NCBI GenBank assembly: GCA_001600175.1
Contig: BCJC01000004.1
Location: forward strand, 620,001 to 684,000
From: Erythrobasidium yunnanense
Taxonomy: Eukaryota > Basidiomycota > Cystobasidiomycetes > Erythrobasidiales > Erythrobasidiaceae
Direction: 5' to 3'
Length of the DNA stretch: 64,000 bases
The number at the start of each line of letters is the position of its first letter. The first letter of the stretch is position 1. A program made the position numbers and the translations under genes. A model generated the notes under the pieces. The model saw nothing but the letters and a program-made list of their open reading frames with translations, ran no database searches and was not told the origin of the DNA. Below are positions 23,570-33,851 of this stretch, piece by piece.

Positions 23570-26500
23570 CTAATGTATCAGACCAGAGCTGACACCCTTG
23601 TGCCGTCTCGCAGCACCGGTGTGGATCTTGACACATTTAGAACCGCTGGCAGATACCGCGTACCCCTTGTTGCAGGACAGGACGACACACTGTCCAGTGG
23701 AGCACCCAACTCCAGACGAATGCCTGATTCGTGTGCAGTCGAAGCCTTCGCCAGTCGAGGCACAGCCTCCGCAAGACTCGACCGCCGATGAGGTATCCAA
23801 GCATTCATATCCTCCGGCGGAGTGTGCCAGAGTGCTTGCATTGTCCTGTGATTTGGAGAAAGTACTGAAGCTTGCAGACCCTGCAATGGGGCAGGCAGTT
23901 TCACCGGCAGGGCATAGGGTAACCGGCTTCTGAGCTCGCTTCTTCTGACGAGGAGCCGCCGACGCTTTGAGTACACAAGCGCCGTTGACAGAGTTGTAGA
24001 GACTGGTGCAGGTCACAGTGCATTGTCCATTTGAGCAGGTGGCAGAGTTGGCGACATATCCACTTCCTGCGTTCGCGGCACAGCTGTACTGATACGATCC
24101 ACAGCTGGAAAAGAGCAACACTGTTTGAGTATAGAACCTTTGCCAAAATACAGACATGTTCGCTTACTTGAGGACGTCATTGTAGGCCCTCTTACAGACG
24201 TAGTCTATACAGATCGCTCCCGTGACACACGTGTTGTCATTGCCGGGCGGGGCGGTCTCAGCACCGACACCGCATTTGGAGCCAACCGGAAGACCAGCAG
24301 AGTCTGTGATTATATATGTAAGTCTCGTCAAAGCGAAAACTGTGCAATCGACTCACTTGACGAAGGCGCGTAGCAAGTGTTGTAGGTGCACAGAGCACCT
24401 GCAATACCGATCTTCTTCACGCAGTCGGCGGCTGTAGAACAGGTAGCTAGAGCCAGATCGCCGTCAGTAAAGGGTTCTTCACACTCGCTCATTAGAACCC
24501 ACCTCTGATGCAGCCTCCACTTCCGTTGGGCTGAGCGCCGTCTTTGCAAGCCGAAACGCAAGAGGTCTTGTCGGCTGACAAAGTGTAGCCACTAGAGCAG
24601 GAAAGAACACATGCGTTGTTTTGGCAGGTGCTTGTTGCAACGCCGTTTCCGACTGCGGCGCATGTGTTTCCAGTTCCTCCACAGTTCTTCGGGTCTGAAG
24701 CTTGAGAAACACAACTCTGACCTGCGGTCGTTGTGGTGAGCGTGTACCCGTTCGAGCACGACAGAACACAGCCATTGTTCTGGCAGACGCTCGTGGCAAC
24801 GCCGTTTCCTACTGCTGGACACTTTTTGTTGGGGCCACCGCAGTTGTTGATGTCCGAGGCTTGTGACACACAGCTACTGCCATCAGGGGAGAGATTGTAG
24901 CCAGAGGAGCATGTAATAACACAATCGCTGTTGCTGCAGCCACTGGTTGCGATGCCGTTCCCAGTCGCAGGGCAAACGTTTCCGTAAGAGCCGCAGCTGC
25001 AAACAAGTACGTCTTAGCTCATTCGGCAAGTTGGCCACATGACTGTCTTACTTTTTAGGATCTGACTTGAAGACGTTGTAGCAGACGCCGTAATAGCAGA
25101 CCAGGTTTGCTGCACATGAATTGTCTGCTCCTGATCCTGTGCTGCCGCAGGCGCTGCCTTCAGAAGCACCAGCAGTATCTGCGAGGTTCACGTCACGTTA
25201 GAGGTGGCTACAAGGACACAAGCACATGCCTTTCGCTTACTGGAGGAAGGAGTGTAGCATTGCCCCAAGTAACACCCGGTTGCGGCGGTACCTATTTTGC
25301 TCTGACAGTCTGCACTGCTTAAGCAGGTGTCTGACACATTGAGAACATGATCAATCAATACGTTCCTCTTCATAATTGATTAGAAGGGCGGGGTGGACTT
25401 ACATCTGAGACATTGACCCAAGCTGTAGTAGGTACCGTCTTTGCAGCTGGAGGTACAGGCGCCGTTCGAGGCTGAATAGCCAGCATCGCACTTCACTCCA
25501 CAGACCCTGCGACAAAGTTGTGAGTATATAGCAAACAAAATGCATGCAAAGTAGCGCACCCTCCAGAACATGTTGGAGATCCGTTTGCGGGATCTGGGCA
25601 AACTGTACCAACGGCTCCGCAGTTGTTGATATCGTTGATGGAGATACAGCTTTTCTTGTCGACGGATTGGGAATAGCCGGAATTGCAGGTCACTTGACAG
25701 GATGAGTTGGAGCATTGAGCTCCAGAGACACCAGTGCCAGTAGTAGCGCACTTCTGCCCGACACCTCCGCAGTTGTTGATGTCGTTGGTGGTACTGATAC
25801 AGCTCTTCTTATCGGTTGATTGTGCGTAGCCGGGGCCGCAGGTGACTTGACAGGATGAATTCTGACACTGCGCGCCTGTGACTCCTGTACCAGTCGTGGG
25901 ACAAACTGTTCCAAGACCTCCACAGTTGTTGACATCATTGGTCGTAGAGACACAGCTCTTCTTGTCGGTGGACTGTATATAACCGGAACCGCAGGTGACT
26001 TGACAGGATGAGTTTTGACATTGCGCGCCTGTAACTCCAGTACCAGTCGTGGGACAAACCGTTCCAAGGCCGCCACAGTTGTTGGGATCATTGCTAGTAG
26101 AAACACAGCTCTTCTTGTCAGTCGACTGTATGTAATTGGGACCGCAGGTGACTTGGCAGGCCGAGTTCTGGCACTGCGCGCCTGTAACTCCAGTACCAGT
26201 TGTGGGACAAACTGTTCCAAGGCCTCCGCAGTTGTTGGGATCATTGCTAGTAGAGACACAGCTCTTCTTGTCGGTTGACTGTATGTAATTGGGACCNNNN
26301 NNNNNNNNNNNNNNNNNNNNNNNNNNNNNNNNNNNNNNNNNNNNNNNNNNNNNNNNNNNNNNNNNNNNNNNNNNNNNNNNNNNNNNNNNNNNNNNNNNNN
26401 NNNNNNNNNNNNNNNNNNNNNNNNNNNNNNNNNNNNNNNNNNNNNNNNNNNNNNNNNNNNNNNNNNNNNNNNNNNNNNNNNNNNNNNNNNNNNNNNNNNN

Positions 26501-28336
26501 NNNNNNNNNNNNNNNNNNNNNNNNNNNNNNNNNNNNNNNNNNNNNNNNNNNNNNNNNNNNNNNNNNNNNNNNNNNNNNNNNNNNNNNNNNNNNNNNNNNN
26601 NNNNNNNNNNNNNNNNNNNNNNNNNNNNNNNNNNNNNNNNNNNNNNNNNNNNNNNNNNNNNNNNNNNNNNNNNNNNNNNNNNNNNNNNNNNNNNNNNNNN
26701 NNNNNNNNNNNAAGGCCTCCGCAGTTGTTGGGATCATTGCTAGTAGAGACACAGCTCTTCTTGTCGGTTGACTGAATGTAATTGGGACCGCAGGTGACTT
26801 GGCAGGATGAGTTCTGGCACTGTGCGCCTGTAACTCCAGTACCAGTTGTAGGGCAAGCTTTTCCTAGACCGCCACAATTGTTGGGGTCATTCGTAGTGGA
26901 TACACAGCTCTTCTTGTCGGTTGACTGTATGTAATTGGTACCGCAGGTTACTTGGCAGGCTGAGTTGACACATTGAGCGCCGGAGACACCGGTTCCAGTA
27001 GATGGACAAGCTGTTCCCGCTGTCCCGCAGTTGCTGGCATCGCTGGAGAAGGCTGAGGAACACGTATAGTTGATGCAGATGAGGCCAGCAGCGCATTGGT
27101 TGTCATCGCCGGCAGCGAAACCTTGACTGCCACAAGGCGTGCCGGCTGCCTGACCACCGGTATCTGCAGAAGAGGGAGGAGGGGAAGATCATCAGCCCAT
27201 TGTACATGATTGAAAACCACCGCCAGAGCTTACTGGAGGATGGCGTGAAGCACGCATTCTGCGAAGGTATGCAGTAGGAAGTAGAGACTCCGCCCGGCTT
27301 ATTGACGCAATCTGCAGTAGTCTTACATCCGTAGTCTGTAAGATCAAAATTGATCGTAAGCCTAAATCTAAATCGTTATCGTGGAATATAGTACTGACAG
27401 CGACCACAGTTGCTAGTTGTCGGATCTGTGCCATCCTTGCAGGTAGCAACGCAGGTGGAGCCAGAAACCGTATAGCCGGAGTTGCAAGTGATTCCGCACA
27501 ACTTGTTTCCACAGGTTGCGCTACCGTTGGCGGGCGATGCGCAGACTTTTCCAACACTTCCGCAGCTGGAAACACAGAGACACGTCAGATAAGTCTCGGG
27601 ATATCGGTAGAGCCTTTGACGCACTTGTTGGGGTCGATGGAAGTATTGATGCAAGTTTTGCCGTCTGATCCCAGGACTTGTCCAGACGGGCAACTGACGG
27701 TCGTGGTGGAAGTACAGGCGCCGTTCTTCGCTGTGAAGCCAGAATTGCATGTGATTCCGCACCCTCTGTCAGATGTAGAAGTCGTCAGCCGGAACGCTTC
27801 TTGTACATCGCGATGCAGACTTACCCATTGGTACAGGTCGGAGACCCGTTGGTAGGGACCGCGCACTGTCTGCTGAGTTGTCCGCAGTTGTTGACGTCGT
27901 TGTTGAGGTTGACACATGTCGTGCGGTCCGCAGACAGAGTAAGACCGGATGCACAGTTGAGGGTGCACAGAGGCAAGCTGCCATCGGAGCTACGTGTGTA
28001 CCCATCTACGCAAGTAGCATAGCATTGATCTCTGCCGTTGTTGTCTTGACCACATCCGACTGTGGCTGTCGAGGTACCGATCTGATTCAACAGGGTCTTG
28101 CATTGGTTATTGTAGGTTTGGTCTCGGCACCTGCAGCGCGAGAACACTCTTAGCTATCGAAGAAATCTGATCGAGATGTGAACCACAAACACGAATGAAC
28201 CATAGTGCCGCTTCTCGAGATCACGCTTTTGAATCGGGTTGTATAGAACCGGAGGTCGATTTTCGAGGCTGAGACCAGCAACGCCAAGGGCAGCGATGCT
28301 ACCTGAGAGCGCCGCAAAGAGTGAGAATGATCTCAT
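23570..28336 (-). CDS. Secreted cysteine-rich repeat protein with C-terminal CPL1-like domain
   Basis: Seen: a signal peptide (MRSFSLFAALSGSIAALGVA) followed by KR-type sites, then many introns and a very Cys-rich body. N-terminal units such as RCRDQTYNNQCKTLLNQIG lead into CGITCNSGYTVSG-type modules. A tandem block of 51-residue units surrounds the N gap, and a second subfamily of about three units (VGNGVATSTCQNNACVLSC) follows. The C-terminal part has GYECLDTSSAVESCGGCAST and CVVLSCNKGYAVSASGSKCV, the pattern of CPL1-like domains. Known: Cryptococcus Cpl1 is a secreted, capsule-linked protein reported to act on host macrophages; other family members are mostly unstudied. Inference: an extracellular, disulfide-rich surface or secreted protein whose length can vary with repeat number. 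The exact exon list and total length cannot be given because of the gap. Missing sequence inside the gap is an assembly matter, not a defect of the gene. Confidence 0.82.
24550..25010 (-). repeat. Second tandem repeat subfamily of the CPL1-like gene
   Basis: About three units of roughly 50 residues, each with C-x-x-VGNGVATS-x-CQNN-x-CVLSC-S-x-GYTL and an SCVSQASD-x-x-NCGG linker. The shared Cys spacing with the 51-residue block shows common origin, but the residues have diverged more, so this block is older or less homogenised. Confidence 0.75.
25600..27020 (-). repeat. 153-bp tandem repeat (51 residues) in the CPL1-like gene
   Basis: Units repeat every 152-153 bp; the CTCTTCTTGTC landmark recurs near 25649, 25800, 25952, 26105, 26258, 26751 and 26904. 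Each unit encodes a module with IQSTDKKSCVST, NDPNNCGGLGTVCPTTGTG and VTGAQCQNSSCQVTCG. Neighbouring units near the gap are almost identical, while those at the block ends differ more, as expected from recent unequal crossing-over in the middle. Confidence 0.9.
26297..26711. other. Assembly gap of 415 Ns inside the repeat
   Basis: A run of N interrupts the 153-bp repeat. From the landmark at 26258 to that at 26751 is 493 bp, which is not a multiple of 153 or of 3. The written length therefore cannot be the true one if the frame is kept: in-register lengths would be 381, 534 or further steps of 153. Confidence 0.97.
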
Positions 28337-28728
28337 CTTTGGCGACTAGGACTTGAGCTTTTGGGAATGGAAGTCGAGGAAGTTGAGTTCAAAGCTGTAG
28401 ATGGTAATGATAAGGCGCGATCGTGGCAGAAGTCGAAACGAATGAAGTCTGCTGTTCCGGATTGGATTGTGTATAGTGTGCGTATGTGTGACGGTGGGTA
28501 CGAATAGCGCAGTTGTGCGACTTGATGCTGCTGTGGTGCTTGATTGCGTGCTGCCTTGTGGAGCAGAGTAGACGAGGTTGTTGGAAAGAAGCAGACAGAC
28601 GGTGTGTTTGAGGGTGTATATGAGGAAGTCAGCACATATGTCGCATAATTCCGTCCAGACAGGCCAGGCCAGCTCAAAATCCTGATTCTGGTATGGTCAG
28701 CGAGGCTGCTCTGACAAAGTTTAGCAAG
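28337..28728. promoter_or_regulatory. Upstream region of the CPL1-like gene
   Basis: 392 bases upstream of the secreted-protein start. An open frame on the minus strand runs into the gene but is Ser/Thr/Pro rich without domain similarity. It most likely represents 5' leader and promoter. Confidence 0.45.
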
Positions 28729-28950
28729 TCATTCTATTTGAATCCGTCCTTGTATCCTTTCAGTAATGCATCTAATGCGCTCGTCCAGCTCTTCGTCGCA
28801 TTTGGCAGGTCGTGGAGCTGCCACCTGCCTGATTGGGGTCGGATCTTGGTTCTCGACGAAACGTACACCTTGAGTGAACTGAAGCGCGCGTAACAGACTT
28901 CGCGTCAATATCCGGATATCGTTGCGAGACGCTGGCAGCTGGTCCTTCAT
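28729..28950 (-). CDS. Small hypothetical protein
   Basis: Seen: an ATG at 28950 opens 73 codons (MKDQLPASRNDIRILTRSLL...) ending RIQGRIQIE-stop. The helix-like, Arg/Leu-rich start and the acidic EELDERIRCITERIQ segment look protein-like rather than random. It lies 50 bp from the FKBP2 start on the opposite strand. I do not recognise a family. The N-terminus faintly resembles LYR-type small mitochondrial proteins, but the LYR triplet is absent, so I make no functional claim. It could also be chance. Confidence 0.3.
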   Translation of the reverse strand: MKDQLPASRNDIRILTRSLLRALQFTQGVRFVENQDPTPIRQVAAPRPAKCDEELDERIRCITERIQGRIQIE

Positions 28951-28999
28951 CGTAAATTGATCTGGCGGGCTCCTCAAGGCATCAGGCGAGACGGCCAAC

Positions 29000-29825
29000 A
29001 TGAAGACGTCGATCGTGGGCGTTGCAGTAGCGGCGCTGGCATTTCTTGGGCTCTTCAGTAATCTTGTTGGAGCCAAAGTAACACAGCTGCAGATTGGAGT
29101 CAAGCACCAGATTCCTGCGATGTCAAGTCTCAAAACGGCGATGAACTGAGGTGCTTTGAGCCGGACGTATTACCACGTTGCTGATCAATCTAGGCTGATC
29201 AATCTAGAACTGACTCTGATTCATCTATCACTATCTATCTATCTTCCATGACAAAGCATGCACTACACAGGGTCGCTGGAGGCCGGCGAGATCTTCGACA
29301 GCAGCGTCACCCGCGGCACATACTTCTCCTACTCGCTCGCATGGAGACTGCTGATAGGTATCGCAAACATGCCAGGTACACCTTTCGACTTCACGATTGG
29401 TGCCGGCCAAGGTACAGACCACGCGACTCTGCTCAGATTTGAGGCAACTTGCTGATATAGGAGTCAGTCATTGCCGGATGGGAGCAAGGGTGTGTGAGGA
29501 CGTGAAGAGAGTATACGAGGTGTCTGACGAACTACGTTGGCAGCCTGCTAAATATGTGCATCGGAGGTGAATCTCGTATCTCTCAAGCTCGGCGGTCAGG
29601 ATGATCAGCTGAATTTGCTGCCTGTAGAGAAACGGAAGCTCAAGATACCTTCCAGTATGGGATACGGCGAACGAGGTAGCGGCAAGATCCCTGGCGGCGC
29701 GACCCTGATCTTCGAAGTTGAATTGCTAGAGTAGGTCTATTGCATCCGCCTGTTCGCCGCAACTTCAGCTGACTTGTTACATCCGCAGCATAAAGAACCG
29801 ACAACCGAGAAGATCTGAGCTATGA
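29000..29825 (+). CDS. ER FKBP-type peptidyl-prolyl isomerase (FKBP2-like), with a frame break
   Basis: Seen: a signal peptide ([20 protein letters not shown]...VGA) then [10 protein letters not shown], the usual FKBP2 start. Exons 29000-29150, 29257-29315, 29376-29411, 29468-29489, 29544-29566, 29628-29730 and 29789-29825 give [66 protein letters not shown] and a final RRSEL. Human FKBP2 ends RRTEL, an ER-retention variant, so ER lumen is likely. Known: FKBPs catalyse prolyl cis-trans isomerisation. Oddities: the frame shifts by one base between 29104 (GVK) and the conserved [14 protein letters not shown], as if one base were missing. The intron at 29316-29375 has a GC donor (GCACAT) rather than GT. 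Either the assembly has an error or this gene is decaying; the rest of the domain is fully conserved. Confidence 0.82.
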
Positions 29826-29829
29826 TGCT

Positions 29830-30870
29830 CTACTTGGCAGGCGCTCGAGCTACTGCAACCATGGCCGTATTTGTGAAGGTCACCATCTCAAGCTTCTGTT
29901 CCTGAAGATACTCCAGGACAGCTCCTTCAATCTTGCCAGCGTATTCTTGTACCGCTTCTGCCGGCCAGAAGAGAGCGACCATGGCCTTTACTACGAATCC
30001 TCCGAACGTTGTGCCAAAGACAGTAGCTGGCAATGTCTGCTCATTCACGATATCTTCGATCCGAATATCCGTGTATCCCTGACTCTCAAGCTGGGCCTGA
30101 ATGAATTGCTCGGTCTGCCACTTGTTGCCATTCTGTACTTTGGCAAACATGGTCTCATCATCCGGGAATGCTGGACAGCCAGGAATACGGGCAACGGCTT
30201 CGCGAACGATGCCAGTCCAGCCAACTATCTTCCATCCGGTTATACCAATGATGGCATTTGCTTGACAGACCTGCTTGATTTCTGCGAAAACGCTTGTGTC
30301 AAGAGGACCGCACACTACTCCCGAACGCTGCCGACTTACCCCGCAACACGACTTCAGGGCTTGGAGGAAACTGCACGGCGAAGTTGGAGAAGCAGTGTGT
30401 AAAGCTCGAATCGGTCACGTCCTTCATGTCCTACAGAAGACGTCAATATAACCGGATGAGACTTGGAATCATCCCAGCATACCTGCATATCAATGACCAG
30501 CGCTTTCGCCGAGGACCAGCCGCCTGCTTCGATGCGCTCGCTCGCGAACTTCACCATGACGGGACTGAGATCGCCGCAGACCAGCTCGAGGTTGGCCTTC
30601 AATGCATCATCGAGGCTATCCCAGACCAGCTGCGCGACAATGCCGTCGCCGCATCCGTTGTCAAGGACCTTGATTGGGCCTCTGGCATCTTTTATACCCG
30701 ACATCTCTATCTGTAGGAGGCTGTCAGCGCAGACCAGAGGAGAGCCTTTCTCGAATTGAGCTCACCATCTTGAGGGCAGGCGGGGTCGTCATCTGCTCGC
30801 CGACCTTGCGATTTCGGGTCATCGCATCGACATCGTTCCACATAGCGTTAATGACATTGTTGGACGCCAT
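29830..30870 (-). CDS. Class I SAM-dependent methyltransferase, tandem copy 1
   Basis: Seen: start MASNNVINAMWNDVDAMTRN at 30870, first exon 30870-30766 ending PPALKM. A second exon carries IKVLDNGCGDGIVAQLVW (motif I, the SAM-binding loop), LVCGDLSPVMVKFA (motif II acidic residue) and AKALVIDMQ. A third carries SSFTHCFSNFAVQFPP (motif IV region), and the last holds the C-terminal cap up to VAVARAPAK-stop. About 280 residues. Known: the fold transfers a methyl group from SAM; the TTPPALKM-VLDNGCGDG layout is found in many uncharacterised fungal methyltransferases, some in secondary metabolism. Substrate unknown. Its stop codon is only four bases from that of the converging FKBP2 gene. Copies 2 and 3 follow upstream in the same direction with the same exon plan. 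Confidence 0.85.
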
Positions 30871-31162
30871 GGCTGGAGCAGGAGTTTACTGCACTGTTAC
30901 GAAGGAAAGCAAGAGGCATTGCGAAACTCTCGGCCTAACAAGAGAAACGGACTCGGCGGAACCCAAACTCACGGATCTCATCCGGTCGTATCGTCATCTC
31001 ACAACGCCTTAATTCCTCAAGCTAGGACCTGCGTCAGCCTTGATGATTTCGGTTGGCGGAATCCTCATCTGAAACATAACAGATCAAAGCCCATTCGTCG
31101 CGCGATACAAATGGCTCATTTACGACTTTCGTCGGTCCTACGCCTTTTAGATGGGTCGCTGT

Positions 31163-32214
31163 CTAATTTCCTGCCTGCTTGTCGGGAGTCCGAGCTACTA
31201 CAACAAGTGCGACGTTGTTGAATGTGACCTCCTCCAGGTTTTCCTCCCTGAAGTAGTTCAGCAAGGCATCTTCAATTTGTCCACCAAAGTCTTGCACGGC
31301 ATCTGCAGACCAGAAGAGGGGTACCATCGATTTTGCCATCATCCCACCCATCGCCGATGCAAATACGTGAACAGGGAGCGTATGCTCATTGACACTTTCT
31401 TCGATCTGGATATTCGTAAAGCCGCTGCTGCTCAGCTTAGCCTTGATGAACTGCTCTGTGTGCCAAGCATTCCCGTTGGTGACTGTGATAAACATTGTCT
31501 CGTCCTCGGGAAAAGCTGGACAACCGGGCACTCGAGCAAGCGCTGCGCGGACGTAGGCTGTCCATCCGACCGCTTTCCAAGTAGTGGCTGCGACGACGGC
31601 ATTGGGCTGACATACGCGCTTGAGTTCTGAAAAAGTTGTTCAGGTCAAGCGTAACGAGAAGCAGCAAGAACACCTACCTCCAAGGACGGCGTCGGACTTC
31701 TCAGGGAATTGGATCGCAAAGTTCGAGAAGCAATGCGTGAAGCTCGAATCGTCTATGCCAGTCATGTTCTTTGACAGGATGTCAGTATATCGCTGTAATC
31801 CAGCTGCAAGTGCGGACTCACCTGCATGTCTGCTACCATGGCTTTGGCCTTCGGCCACTTGCCCTTTGCTATACGTTCCTCTGCGAGCTTCACCATCGCT
31901 GGGCTGCGATCGGCGCATAGCAGCTCGAGGCCATTTCGCGCGTTCTGGCCGAGGCTTTCCCAGACAAGCTGTGCGACAAGGCCGTCTCCGCAGCCGTTAT
32001 CAAAGATGCTGAGCGGTCCTTCAGCTTCTTTTATGCCTGCCATCCTGATCTATCGCAACTTGTCAGTTTGAATTGGCCAGGAACACCGCCTGGAACACAG
32101 CAAGCTCACCATCTTGAGTGCGGGCGGACTTGAGAACGCAGCCCCAACTGCACGGTTGCGAGTCATGGCGTCTGTATTTTGCCAGATAGAATCGAGTGCA
32201 TGCTTGGAGGTCAT
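31163..32214 (-). CDS. Class I SAM-dependent methyltransferase, tandem copy 2
   Basis: Seen: start MTSKHALDSIWQNTDAMTRN at 32214. Exons then give SSPPALKM, LSIFDNGCGDGLVAQLVW (motif I intact), LLCADRSPAMVKLA, SSFTHCFSNFAIQFPE and a C-terminal domain ending VVVARTPDKQAGN-stop. The C-terminal cap has the FWSADAVQDFGGQIEDALL segment shared by all three copies. It is closest in sequence to copy 1 in the MTRNR start and the SNFA segment. About 285 residues, no membrane segment, so cytosolic is likely. Promoter and leader must fit in the spacer 32215-32602. Substrate unknown. Confidence 0.85.
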
Positions 32215-32602
32215 CTTTCGCCTGACCGCGGACCTGGCTTGAAACGCTGTGAGTGGATGAAAGCGAAGTCGGATGATGATGGAAGAGAAAGAGGGCAATC
32301 TACGAATGACTGAAACCCAAGGCCATCATCTGCCGGACTTGCGCTCTGCCGAACTGGGCATATGCATCGAAGAGAACGCGCGTTCTGCGGCAGCAGCGCC
32401 AGACGCAAGACAACGCTCGCCAGGCCTCATCAGCAATGTCACGTAGTACTGGTGCATTTCTATCTGGTTTGCGGTGGGCCGCTGTCTTTCTCTTCATGGC
32501 TTTCGAAGGTGCGAACTCGAACTTGACATAACTTGGTCGACGCGCGGCATGCGAGCGAGGTAGTATAGGTGTATTTGTATAACATGGCACACGAGCTTGA
32601 CA
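32215..32602. other. Spacer between methyltransferase copies 2 and 3
   Basis: 388 bases. A minus-strand frame of 96 codons crosses it but shows no family similarity. I read it as the promoter of copy 2 and the 3' end of copy 3. Confidence 0.5.
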
Positions 32603-33667
32603 TCACTGATGGCTTAGCCGAGCCACTCGTCTACATTTGGTCGGCGTGCGAGCTACCGCAACGAGCGCTACATTGGTGAACGTCGCCTCGTGCATTCCTT
32701 CCGCTTCAAAGTACTTCAGAAGAGCACCCTCCACCTCCCCTCCAAACCTCTGTACTGCGTCTGCGTCCCAGAAGAGCGCCAGCATGGGTTTCACCATCAT
32801 CCCGCCCGTTGCAGCAAAGACTGGGGCTGGAAACTTATGCTCTGCCACGCTCTCTTCAATCTTCACATCCGCAAAGCCATGCTCCTTCAGTTTGCTTTCG
32901 ACGAATTTATCTGAATACCAGGAATTGCCCCAGTGCAGCTTGGAGTGAATGACATCGTCTTCTGGGAATGCGGGACATTCAGGGACTCGAGCAAGAGCCT
33001 TGCGTACATACTCCGCCCATCCAAACTGCTTCCACGTAGTCAGGCCAATCACCGCGCTTCCCTGGCAGACGCGCTTGATCTCTGTAGAAACCCGTCAGCA
33101 CCACGGATATTTGGCAGGGCTTTAGATGACGGACCTTCTAGAGCCACGTCATGGTTGGGAGCGAACTGAACAGCGAACCCTGAGAAGCAGTGGGTAAAGG
33201 TCGAATCCGCCAATTCTTGCATGTTCTGTATCAAGTTTCAGGCAGTCTCTCTTTTGTGTCTGCATCGCATGGGACTCACCTGCATATCCATTACCACTGC
33301 CTTTGCTGCAGGCCAGCTCCCTCTCTCAATACGTTTCGTAGCCAATTGCACCATGGCGGGGCTCAGATCTCCGCAAACGAGCTCCATGTCCTTCCTAGAT
33401 TCCTCCGAGAGGTTGTCCCATACTTGCTGAGCTACAATGCCATCGCCAGAACCGTTCTCAAGCACTTTGAGCGGTCCTTTCGCGTCGGCTATGCCAGACA
33501 TATGAACCTGTCAAATAGGATTAGCAGGTCGTTCATTGGGGGCATCCTTGCTGTCATACCATCTTCAGTGCCGGAGGCGAAAATAGCTGCTCCCTCGCCT
33601 TGGCAGTTTGCATCATTGTATCTGCATTGCGCCAGAAAGATCCTTGGGTCGCATTATCTGTACTCAT
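32603..33667 (-). CDS. Class I SAM-dependent methyltransferase, tandem copy 3 (divergent motif I)
   Basis: Seen: start MSTDNATQGSFWRNADTMMQ at 33667, first exon ending SPPALKM. The next exon carries LKVLENGSGDGIVAQQVWDN, where motif I differs from copies 1 and 2 (Asp to Glu and Cys to Ser in DNGCGDG). Then come LVCGDLSPAMVQLA, STFTHCFSGFAVQFAP and a C-terminal cap ending RRVARLSHQ-stop. The GxGDG glycines are kept, so SAM binding is still plausible. About 290 residues. It is the most diverged copy and the tail is longer. It lies 184 bp downstream of the PEX5 stop on the same strand. Confidence 0.85.
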
Positions 33668-33851
33668 ATTCAGTGACTACTACAAGTCCCGATACGTAGG
33701 AAGGCAAGAGGTGTGCGTAATCATGGATGCTCTGCAGCTAGTCAGCAGCGGAAAGGCTTCGGGCTCTGTAAGCACGTGGAGGTTTGCCAAACAGCCAAAC
33801 ATACAGGAACAGCTTCTAGAAGCGCCGTATATCTGCGCACTTAGTACCCTG

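Noticed and set aside
29218-29249. ATCT microsatellite near the FKBP2 intron 1 acceptor as a regulatory repeat
   Set aside because: Only a few imperfect units at the end of an intron; a pyrimidine-rich tract is sufficient explanation.
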